Made by a program: the position numbers and the translations under genes. Shown in pieces: positions 1 to 4,870 of a stretch of DNA of 6,231 nt (positions are counted from its first letter, which is position 1; the number at the start of each line of letters is the position of its first letter). The notes beneath the pieces were generated by a model. The model searched no databases and was not told the DNA's origin. It saw nothing but the letters and a program-made list of their open reading frames with translations. The stretch is taken from contig CALCJG010000343.1 in NCBI GenBank assembly GCA_937967705.1, forward strand, positions 1-6,231. The letters run 5' to 3'. This DNA is from an uncultured Spirochaetia bacterium (GTDB taxonomy: Bacteria; Spirochaetota; UBA4802; JAGODF01).

Positions 1-399
1 CGTGGAGTCATCGAGCTGGTTTCTATGAAGGCGCTGGTTTTCGACGAAGATTCAAGAGGGATGAGAGTCATTGCCCAGGAAATACCGGCGGAATATCTGG
101 ATGACGCTCAAAATGCAAGGCAACAGCTCGTAGAGAGCGTGTGTGAATTGGATGACGAGCTGCTGGAGAGCTACCTGGAAGGCGATACGGACATCAAGCG
201 GGAGATCGAGGAACTGGCCGGCAGGAAGTCCATGAGCCTGGAGGAGATACGGGCCCGGTACGGGCGCATCGACGTGGTGACCCTCTTCAGCGGCAAGGTG
301 ATCAAGGGGGCCATCCTCGTCCGGGAAGCCAAAATCAAGATGATCACCCCCCAGGGCATGATGAGCTTTCCGGCCAAGGAAGTGAAGAGGACGGACTAA
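1..399 (+). CDS. EF-G G-domain fragment fused in frame to a FecR-like tail (5' partial)
   Basis: The frame is open from the first base, so the gene begins upstream; the ATG at 25 is internal. Codons 1-61 match the G-prime region of elongation factor G: RGVIELVSMKALVFDE, then QEIPAEYLDDA and a DDELLESYLEG segment, in the order seen in EF-G. A normal EF-G would continue for over 400 more residues. Instead, from about codon 62 (nt ~184-200) the sequence becomes unrelated. It ends after a short domain (codons 78-132) with MSLEEIRARYGRIDVVTLFSGKV-type sequence, which resembles the C-terminal beta motif of spirochaetal FecR-like proteins (DG/SGK..xG......TP.G....P..EV). Base composition also shifts at the junction: moderate G+C before, clearly higher after. 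The EF-G match is confident, the tail family tentative. A translational GTPase cut here lacks domains II-V and cannot work as EF-G, so this is probably a deletion or recombination product, or an assembly chimera. Confidence 0.7.
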   Translation, partial: RGVIELVSMKALVFDEDSRGMRVIAQEIPAEYLDDAQNARQQLVESVCELDDELLESYLEGDTDIKREIEELAGRKSMSLEEIRARYGRIDVVTLFSGKVIKGAILVREAKIKMITPQGMMSFPAKEVKRTD

Positions 400-407
400 G
401 GGAGGGG

Positions 408-429
408 TCCCCTTACCGGGGGTTTGTTT
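408..429 (+). terminator. Possible weak intrinsic terminator
   Basis: TCCCC (408-412) can pair with GGGGG (418-422) around a five-base loop, followed by TTTGTTT. It lies just after the stop codon of the chimeric ORF. The stem is short, one pair is a G-T wobble, and the T-run is interrupted, so this is only a candidate. Confidence 0.3.
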
Positions 430-487
430 CCGGGAGGAATTGTTGTTGAGGGGGTGCATGATGGTATTATTTACTAGGAGGGAAATC

Positions 488-1075
488 ATGAAACGAATCA
501 TAACCGTTGCTTTATTCATACTGATGATCTCTCTCTCCTGTTATGACGGCATTCAGGACGACTTCGAGGAGGGACGGACTTACAGCCTTCGTGAACGCGG
601 GCCTGGGGGAGGCTGGATCTTCTACATAAACCCCAACTACAAGGCCGACGGCTGGCGCTACCTGGAGGCGGCGCCGGAGGATCAGAGCACGGGGAAGATT
701 TGGATTAATAGCGGATCTGCCCCTGATCCCCAATCAACCCTAAATGGTTATACAACTACATCGATAGGTGCCGGGAAGGCCAATACCGAGGCCGTCATCG
801 CACAGGCTGGACATGCCATCAGTGCAGCCAAACTGTGCCGGGATTATCAGGGTGGTGGTTATACTGATTGGTATCTTCCGTCTCGGGACGAGCAGGAATT
901 GATGTGGGAAAACCTCTATGTATGGGATGTGGCTGGTTTGGTGTCGGGTAACAGCTATTGGTCTTCATCAGAATATGACGCCACCCGTGCATGGTATTAT
1001 CGGTTTAACGATCACACGAAAAGTCAGGCTTTAAAAACGGCTAATGCTTATGTTCGTTCTGTTCGGCAGTTTTGA
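488..1075 (+). CDS. DUF1566/Lcl-domain lipoprotein, family copy 1
   Basis: A 195-residue predicted lipoprotein. The ATG at 488 is chosen because AGGAGG (476-481) lies six bases upstream; earlier in-frame starts at 440, 458 and 461 would put a charged extension before the signal peptide. Residues 1-17 are a short signal peptide (MKR, hydrophobic core, ISLS) before Cys18, the presumed lipid-attachment site; Ser at -3 is unusual even for spirochaetes. Residues 37-67 hold the constant block (RGPGGGWIFYINPNYKADGW...EAAPEDQS), 99-132 the second conserved block (NTEAVIAQAGH...LCRDYQGGGYTDWYLPS), and 157-195 the YWSSSEYD segment and the VRSVRQF end. This order is typical of DUF1566 (Lcl C-terminal) proteins, thought to adopt a C-type-lectin-like fold. 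The protein is likely anchored to the envelope; its ligand and function are unknown. Copy 2 follows after 50 bp. G+C is high in the constant block and lower towards the 3' end. Confidence 0.85.
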   Translation: MKRIITVALFILMISLSCYDGIQDDFEEGRTYSLRERGPGGGWIFYINPNYKADGWRYLEAAPEDQSTGKIWINSGSAPDPQSTLNGYTTTSIGAGKANTEAVIAQAGHAISAAKLCRDYQGGGYTDWYLPSRDEQELMWENLYVWDVAGLVSGNSYWSSSEYDATRAWYYRFNDHTKSQALKTANAYVRSVRQF

Positions 1076-1105
1076 TGGATCCTATTTGGAGTTCTCATTA
1101 TTGGT

Positions 1106-1128
1106 AAGGAGATAATAGATTTTGTATG
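1106..1128 (+). promoter_or_regulatory. Ribosome binding site and doubtful start of lipoprotein copy 2
   Basis: AAGGAG at 1106-1111 is the best Shine-Dalgarno upstream of the ATG at 1126, but the 14-base gap is longer than usual. A second purine-rich site, AAGGAAGG (1141-1148), lies inside the frame just before two ATT codons at 1150 and 1153. By protein alignment the ATT at 1150 sits where copy 3 has its ATG. The start of this gene is therefore uncertain. Confidence 0.45.
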
Positions 1129-1740
1129 AGCTATTGTGGTAAGGAAGGGATTATTAAGAAGCATATAGTATCCCTTGTTTTATTATTGATTATGGGATTC
1201 ATTTCCTGCTACGACGGGCTGCAGGACGTCTATGAGGAGGGGAGGGTCTATAATCTCCGTGACCGGGGGCCGGCGGGGGGCTGGATCTTTTACATCAATC
1301 CCAACTACAAGGCCGACGGCTGGCGCTACCTGGAGGCGGCGCCGGAGGACCAGAGTGTAAGTGCAGCCTGGAGTAACATCGGGGGTGCTTATGTCAGTAA
1401 CGGTAGTGTGTTGCCTGCAGCCATAGGTTCCGGTAAAGCTAACACAGAGGCCATTATTGCTCAGGCGGGGCATGTCGAAAGTGCTGCGAAAGTATGCCGG
1501 AACTACCGGGGCGGAGGGTATAATGACTGGTTTCTGCCGTCCAAAGATGAGTTAAATCAAATGTATTGTAATCTCTGGTTGCTGGGGGTAGGGAATTTTC
1601 ATGCAGTCAACGGGCAATACTATTGGAGTTCCACAGACTGGTCTGAATCTAGTGCATATGCCCAACAATATACTGATGGATTGCAGGCACACAACCCGAA
1701 ACTTGGAAGTGATTGGGTTCGGGCTATCCGTGCTTTTTAA
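1126..1740 (+). CDS. DUF1566/Lcl-domain lipoprotein, family copy 2
   Basis: A 204-residue paralogue of copy 1. From the ATG at 1126 there is an eight-residue extension (MSYCGKEG) before IIKKHIVSLVLLL, which corresponds to the signal-peptide start of the other copies. The lipobox is GFISC, with Cys28 as likely lipid-attachment site and Phe at -3. Constant block: residues 46-77 (DRGPAGGWIFYINPN...EAAPEDQS). Second block: 106-139 (NTEAIIAQAGH...VCRNYRGGGYNDWFLPS). C-terminal part: YYWSSTDW at 166-172, ending VRAIRAF. The stretch between the blocks (residues 78-98) and residues ~150-195 share little with copy 1. The 68 bp at 1261-1328 are identical to copy 4, and 1300-1349 are identical to copy 1. 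An envelope-exposed lipoprotein of unknown ligand is the likely product. If the 1126 ATG is not used, the copy may be poorly expressed or silent. Confidence 0.8.
   Translation: MSYCGKEGIIKKHIVSLVLLLIMGFISCYDGLQDVYEEGRVYNLRDRGPAGGWIFYINPNYKADGWRYLEAAPEDQSVSAAWSNIGGAYVSNGSVLPAAIGSGKANTEAIIAQAGHVESAAKVCRNYRGGGYNDWFLPSKDELNQMYCNLWLLGVGNFHAVNGQYYWSSTDWSESSAYAQQYTDGLQAHNPKLGSDWVRAIRAF
1261..1328 (+). repeat. 68-bp direct repeat within the lipoprotein constant block (copy 2 member)
   Basis: Read base by base, 1261-1328 is identical to 4201-4268 in copy 4, including every third codon position. It encodes the DRGPAGGWIFY...GWRY part of the constant block. Identity breaks off on both sides (T versus G just before, C versus T just after). 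Copies 1 and 3 carry more diverged versions near 592-660 and 3562-3630. Confidence 0.9.
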
Positions 1741-1772
1741 CGATTAACAGGGTAGACAGCCAGGGGTGGTAA

Positions 1773-1791
1773 AACTTCAAGAAGGGAAGTT
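1773..1791 (+). other. Small hairpin downstream of lipoprotein copy 2
   Basis: AACTTC (1773-1778) and GAAGTT (1786-1791) form a six-base stem with a seven-base loop. No T-run follows, so it is at best a weak transcript-end or spacer structure. Apart from this and the AT-rich segment described next, the 129-bp gap before the FN3 gene shows nothing recognisable. Confidence 0.25.
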
Positions 1792-1849
1792 GTCAGGGGA
1801 CGGCATTAAAAATAAGAACTAACATTCGTAGTGGATTGCAGTTTTTTAC

Positions 1850-1864
1850 TATAATAGAGGTGAT
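1850..1864 (+). promoter_or_regulatory. AT-rich leader with TATAAT and strong ribosome binding site
   Basis: A perfect TATAAT (1850-1855) is followed directly by AGAGGTGAT (1856-1864), a good Shine-Dalgarno six bases before the ATG at 1870. If TATAAT were a -10 box, transcription would start around 1862, inside the Shine-Dalgarno, and no good -35 box lies at the right distance. The ribosome binding site is well supported; the promoter reading is not. Confidence 0.4.
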
Positions 1865-1869
1865 CGCAC

Positions 1870-3291
1870 ATGAAGAAAATTAAGGGTCCGGGAATAATGC
1901 TGTTCTTTGCTCTGTTTTTCAGCGGGGCCTCCGGGCCGGCCTTCGCGGAGTACGTGTTTCTCAAGGACGGAGCCATCATCGAAGGAAAGATCCTCCGGGA
2001 CCGGGGCAAGCAGCTCGTGCTGAAGGGCAGGGACGGCAAGCGCATTACCCTGCCCCGCGAAAAGGTGATGCGGGTGCTCTACACGCCCCTGTCCATGGCA
2101 AAAGTCTATGTGCAGAAGAAGAGCGGCGAGAGCGTGATCGCCTATCAGGTGGACGAGGACCGGGACGTGTACGTCTTCCGCATGGACATCCGCAAGCCCG
2201 TGGAGTTCAGCATCAAGCGGTCCGACGTGCTCTTCATAGCGGAGCGCAATCCCTCGGGGCTCAAGGGTACGGCCGGGACCGACCGGCTCTTCCTCTCCTG
2301 GTATCCCCCCTATGACCCGATGAAGGAGTACCGCGTCTACGTGAAGACCGGGAGCGGGGAGTACAAGCTGGCGGGCACCTCGAAGGAGAAGAGCTACGTC
2401 CTGAAAAACCTGAAGAGCAACACGGAATACCTCCTCAAGGTGACCGGCGTGGACAAGGAGAAGAACGAGACCCCGCCGAGCAACGAATTGAAGATCGCCA
2501 CGAAGAACATGCCGCCGGAGGCGCCGGAGGACATCAAGGCGGTCAAGGACGCCTCGGGGGCCTATAAACTGAGCTGGGCGCCGTCGCGGGACGCTGACGG
2601 GTCCGTAAAGAAGTACCGCCTCTACGGCACGGCCGACGGGAAGCGCGCGGTTATAGCCGAGATGACATCACCGGGCCATGCCGTAAAGGACGCCCTGCGC
2701 TATGGCAGGATTGAACTGGTTGCTGTGGACGACCGGGGGGACGAGTCCCGTCCCGCGCGGGTATATCTCGAAAGCGGCAGCACCGTTCTGGGCTTTCAGC
2801 CGGGGGTGATAATTCCCCTGGGGAAACTGGGGAAGATGGCCGGCACCGGTTACGGGGGCACGCTTGCCCTCACGCAGCGGGGGCTTCTCCCGGCGAGACT
2901 GGAGGCCGGCGTGGAACTGGGGGCCTACTACCTGCCGGGCAAGGACCTGATGGAGAGCAAGAGCCAGGATTACGAGCGCTTTGTGCTGGCTCCCGTGTTT
3001 GTAAGCGCGGGTTATGTTTATGAGATCACGGACAGCTTCTTTCTGAGGCCCGCCCTCTCCCTCGGGGGGATGTACATCGATGTTCCGTACCTCGACCACA
3101 GCGGTACTTCGAAGGACCCGAAAAAGCATTTAAAGACCTTCGAGGGGGCCCTCAAGGCGGGGTTCTCCGCCGGATACAAGCTGACGAAATTCTTTACCCT
3201 TTCGGGGATCTGCGAGTACGGCGCCATCATCGAGAAGAAGGGCCCGCTGAGCTTTGTGCTCCTGGGCGTGGGGATGAGTTACTCCTTTTAA
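1870..3291 (+). CDS. Secreted FN3-domain protein with C-terminal outer-membrane barrel-like region
   Basis: A 473-residue protein. Residues 1-26 form a signal peptide (MKKIK, hydrophobic core, GPAFA before Glu27), fitting signal peptidase I cleavage. Residues 27-72 hold a short beta motif (FLKDGAIIEGKIL...GKRITLPREKVMRVL) of the 'LKDG..xG' type common in spirochaetal envelope proteins; residues ~73-125 are a beta-rich linker. Residues ~128-211 and ~215-300 look like two fibronectin type III domains: each has the LSW tryptophan strand (L-F-L-S-W at ~144, L-S-W at ~236), then YRVY/YRLY; the first also has a TEYLLKVTGVD strand. Residues ~305-473 alternate glycine, aromatic and hydrophobic residues (LEAGVELGAYYLPG, FLRPALSLGGMYIDVP) and end in SYSF, the terminal Phe typical of outer-membrane barrels. 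The likely location is the outer membrane, with the FN3 domains periplasmic or exposed. Codon use is uniformly GC-rich, unlike the flanking lipoprotein genes. The exact function is unknown. Confidence 0.8.
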   Translation: MKKIKGPGIMLFFALFFSGASGPAFAEYVFLKDGAIIEGKILRDRGKQLVLKGRDGKRITLPREKVMRVLYTPLSMAKVYVQKKSGESVIAYQVDEDRDVYVFRMDIRKPVEFSIKRSDVLFIAERNPSGLKGTAGTDRLFLSWYPPYDPMKEYRVYVKTGSGEYKLAGTSKEKSYVLKNLKSNTEYLLKVTGVDKEKNETPPSNELKIATKNMPPEAPEDIKAVKDASGAYKLSWAPSRDADGSVKKYRLYGTADGKRAVIAEMTSPGHAVKDALRYGRIELVAVDDRGDESRPARVYLESGSTVLGFQPGVIIPLGKLGKMAGTGYGGTLALTQRGLLPARLEAGVELGAYYLPGKDLMESKSQDYERFVLAPVFVSAGYVYEITDSFFLRPALSLGGMYIDVPYLDHSGTSKDPKKHLKTFEGALKAGFSAGYKLTKFFTLSGICEYGAIIEKKGPLSFVLLGVGMSYSF

Positions 3292-3296
3292 GGGGC

Positions 3297-3323
3297 GGGC
3301 ATGTTCCCGGGAGGAACATGCCC
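3297..3323 (+). terminator. Perfect 11-bp hairpin after the FN3 gene
   Basis: GGGCATGTTCC (3297-3307) and GGAACATGCCC (3313-3323) are exact reverse complements around the loop CGGGA, five bases after the stop codon. The position suits a transcription terminator or an mRNA 3'-end stabiliser. No T-run follows, so classical intrinsic termination is not assured. Confidence 0.5.
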
Positions 3324-3357
3324 TGTCGGAGAGGCTAAAAGCGCAGCCTCTCCGGCA
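3324..3357 (+). terminator. Second tandem hairpin, 10-13 bp stem
   Basis: CGGAGAGGCT (3327-3336) pairs perfectly with AGCCTCTCCG (3345-3354) around an eight-base loop. Three further outer pairs (3324-3326 with 3355-3357, one a G-T wobble) extend the stem. It directly abuts the previous hairpin. Like that one it lacks a T-run; the pair may terminate or protect the transcript. Confidence 0.45.
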
Positions 3358-3380
3358 CTGACGGCCACAGATGGGCTAAT

Positions 3381-3418
3381 GCCGGCGCCGGCCTCCCGCG
3401 CCCGCCTGGCCGGCGGGC
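3381..3418. repeat. GC-rich palindrome and inverted repeat
   Basis: GCCGGCGCCGGC at 3381-3392 is a perfect 12-bp palindrome. Then GCCCGCC (3400-3406) and GGCGGGC (3412-3418) form a seven-base stem with a five-base loop. GCCGGC recurs at 3409-3414 and could pair with the palindrome instead. This part of the 160-bp gap holds no ORF of note; the function of the structure is unknown. Confidence 0.5.
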
Positions 3419-3451
3419 TCGTATAACGCTTGAAATCGAAGGAAATGTCAA

Positions 3452-4042
3452 ATGATAAAACGAATGATCACTCTGGTTTTTATTATCACAGTGATCTTCC
3501 TCTCCTGCTATGATGGTGTACAGGACGCCTATGAGGAGGGAAGGGGTTATAAGCTTGGGGATCGGGGGCCGGCGGGGGGCTGGATTTTCTACTTGAACCC
3601 CAATTACAAGGCCGATGGCTGGCGGTATTTAGAGGCGGCGCCGGAGGATCAGAGCGATGCGGAGTATTGGATCAACTGGGGATCATCGCCAAATCCTCAA
3701 GCAACCCTTAATGGTAAAACATCTGTCGGTATCGGCTCAGGAAAGTCCAACACGGAGGCGATCATCGCCCAGGCGGGCCATACCAACAGCGTAGCAGTCA
3801 AATGCCGGAACTATCGGGGCGGGGGGTATGATGACTGGTTTCTGCCGTCTTATGACGAATTGGATCAGATGAGAATAAATCTTCATCTCTCAGGTGTTGT
3901 ACCCTTTGCAGCAGATACCTATTGGAGTTCCAGTGAATATGATTCCGATGAGGTGTATACCATTTATTTTTCTACTGTACCATTGGTTCTTCGCCTGAAA
4001 ACAAGCACAGCGAACATGGCGCGTGCTGTCAGAAGGTTTTAG
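3452..4042 (+). CDS. DUF1566/Lcl-domain lipoprotein, family copy 3
   Basis: A 196-residue member with an apparently intact 5' end: GAAGGAAA (3438-3445) precedes the ATG at 3452. The signal peptide is MIKRM plus a hydrophobic run ending IFLSC, with Cys19 as likely lipid-attachment site and Phe at -3. Constant block: residues 36-68 (GDRGPAGGWIFYLNPN...EAAPEDQS). Second block: 100-133 (NTEAIIAQAGH...VKCRNYRGGGYDDWFLPS). C-terminal part: YWSSSEYDSDEVY at 157-169, ending ARAVRRF. The final ~30 residues (IYFSTVPLVLRLKTSTANM) are quite unlike the other copies. At DNA level its constant block differs at more synonymous sites than those of copies 1, 2 and 4. It follows the hairpin-rich gap and so probably has its own transcript start or relies on read-through. 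It is predicted to be an envelope-anchored lipoprotein of unknown ligand. Confidence 0.85.
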   Translation: MIKRMITLVFIITVIFLSCYDGVQDAYEEGRGYKLGDRGPAGGWIFYLNPNYKADGWRYLEAAPEDQSDAEYWINWGSSPNPQATLNGKTSVGIGSGKSNTEAIIAQAGHTNSVAVKCRNYRGGGYDDWFLPSYDELDQMRINLHLSGVVPFAADTYWSSSEYDSDEVYTIYFSTVPLVLRLKTSTANMARAVRRF

Positions 4043-4050
4043 CATTGATA

Positions 4051-4078
4051 TTGTTTGTTATGATACAGCGAATATAAT
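4051..4078 (+). promoter_or_regulatory. Candidate promoter for lipoprotein copy 4
   Basis: TATAAT at 4073-4078 has TTGTTT (4051-4056) 16 bases upstream, matching three of six -35 consensus positions. A start point near 4085 would leave a very short leader overlapping the ribosome binding site, so the assignment is weak. Confidence 0.3.
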
Positions 4079-4085
4079 CATTCTT

Positions 4086-4125
4086 GAGGAATATATAATG
4101 AGACGATGGTTGTCCTTGACTAATA
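4086..4125 (+). other. Ribosome binding site and out-of-frame start of lipoprotein copy 4
   Basis: GAGGA (4086-4090) lies seven bases before the ATG at 4098, the arrangement expected for this family. That ATG starts MRRWLSLT, a plausible signal-peptide beginning, but the frame then reads NNGPVSPLLLRR and stops at 4173-4175 without reaching the lipobox. Removing one base within TAATAATGG (4121-4129) would join MRRWLSLT to MVLCLLSC and restore a normal lipoprotein signal peptide. This marks a one-base frameshift in the signal sequence, or a sequencing error. Confidence 0.65.
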
Positions 4126-4737
4126 ATGGTCCTGTGTCTCCTCTCCTGCTACGACGGTATTCAGGATGCTTATGATAAGGCTGAGGGGTATAGTCTCCGG
4201 GACCGGGGGCCGGCGGGGGGCTGGATCTTTTACATCAATCCCAACTACAAGGCCGACGGCTGGCGCTATATGGAGGCAGCGCCGCTGGATCAGAGCGCGG
4301 GCCAATTCTGGATCAACAGCGGTACGTCCCCTGATCCGGATTCTACCCTCAACGGGAAAACCTCATCGGCCCTCGGAACCGGGTGGTCCAATACCGAGGC
4401 CATCATCGCCCAGGAGGGGCATACCGACAGCGCCGCCAAACTCTGCCGGGACTACCGGGGAGGGGGGTGTGATGACTGGTTTCTGCCGTCCCGGGAAGAA
4501 CTCAGGCAGATGTGCTGGAACTTGCGGGGAAAGATGGATTCCACGTACAATCCTGATGTGCCGGATGCTTACGGAGCGGGGGTGGGTGATTTTAATACCA
4601 GTTCGGGTGTATATTTGAGTTCTACAGAAACAGGCCAGAACACTGCATTTGCTCAATTTTTTAGTTCTACTTGCACCTGGACCAATGTGGGTAAATCGGA
4701 TGGCGGTGCAAAAGTACGAGCAGCCCGGCGGTTTTAA
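4126..4737 (+). CDS. DUF1566/Lcl-domain lipoprotein, family copy 4, signal peptide frameshifted
   Basis: The open frame encodes 203 residues from the ATG at 4126. That start gives only seven residues before the lipobox Cys (MVLCLLSC), too short for export, has no good ribosome binding site, and follows an in-frame TGA at 4117. The natural start is probably 4098 in another frame, so this copy is likely a pseudogene or silent unless the frameshift is an error. The mature part is complete: DRGPAGGWIFYINPN...EAAPLDQS at 26-57, NTEAIIAQEGH...LCRDYRGGGCDDWFLPS at 89-122, then LSSTETG at 164-170 and a VRAARRF end. Compared with its paralogues it has about 15 extra residues after the second block (MDSTYNPDVPDAYGAG region) and additional cysteines (115, 130, 183), including Cys where the others have Tyr in the GGGY motif. 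Its first 68 bp of constant block are identical to copy 2. The mature domain would have the same C-type-lectin-like fold; its role is unknown. Confidence 0.75.
   Translation: MVLCLLSCYDGIQDAYDKAEGYSLRDRGPAGGWIFYINPNYKADGWRYMEAAPLDQSAGQFWINSGTSPDPDSTLNGKTSSALGTGWSNTEAIIAQEGHTDSAAKLCRDYRGGGCDDWFLPSREELRQMCWNLRGKMDSTYNPDVPDAYGAGVGDFNTSSGVYLSSTETGQNTAFAQFFSSTCTWTNVGKSDGGAKVRAARRF
4201..4268 (+). repeat. 68-bp direct repeat within the lipoprotein constant block (copy 4 member)
   Basis: This segment is identical to 1261-1328 in copy 2, although the two genes are about 2.9 kb apart and diverge strongly elsewhere. Such localised identity, synonymous sites included, points to recent exchange of this block between copies. 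Confidence 0.9.
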
Positions 4738-4768
4738 TATGCTGGGCAGTCCATTCCTGTTGACGAAT

Positions 4769-4782
4769 GGGGATTGATCCCC
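4769..4782 (+). other. Small hairpin after lipoprotein copy 4
   Basis: GGGGA (4769-4773) and TCCCC (4778-4782) form a five-base stem with a TTGA loop. There is no following T-run. The rest of the 133-bp gap before the chemoreceptor gene shows no convincing promoter; a sigma-28 type sequence was sought and not found. Confidence 0.25.
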
Positions 4783-4870
4783 CGATATCTGCAATTCTAA
4801 AGAATCCGGTTGCCTTTTTCCCCCCGCTGTGATACCCTGCTGGAATAATTTTCTGCTTCAGGGAGGAGCC

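Noticed and set aside
440..487. Earlier in-frame starts for lipoprotein copy 1 (TTG 440, ATG 458 and 461)
   Set aside because: They would add a charged leader before the signal peptide, and the strong AGGAGG lies inside that extension, ideally placed for the ATG at 488.
940..1740. Lipoprotein 3' ends as variable repeats of a diversity-generating retroelement
   Set aside because: C-type-lectin-like proteins are common targets of such elements, but differences between copies occur at all bases, not mainly at template adenines. No reverse transcriptase or template repeat is present in the window.
3318..3338. Tiny six-codon ORF with a GGGAGGA site, start buried in the 11-bp hairpin
   Set aside because: It is explained by the hairpin sequence itself. 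No leader-peptide features such as runs of regulatory codons are present.
4121..4129. TAATAATGG as a phase-variable repeat tract controlling copy 4
   Set aside because: Two TAA units are too few for slipped-strand switching, and trinucleotide changes would not alter the frame. A simple one-base indel or sequence error is more likely.
4166..4618. 150-codon plus-strand frame overlapping lipoprotein copy 4
   Set aside because: It is an Arg/Pro-rich alternative frame of the conserved lipoprotein sequence with no family resemblance.
4798..4849. Flagellar sigma-28 or sigma-70 promoter before the chemoreceptor gene
   Set aside because: TAAAG at 4798 and TTGCCT at 4810 have no matching downstream box at an acceptable distance.
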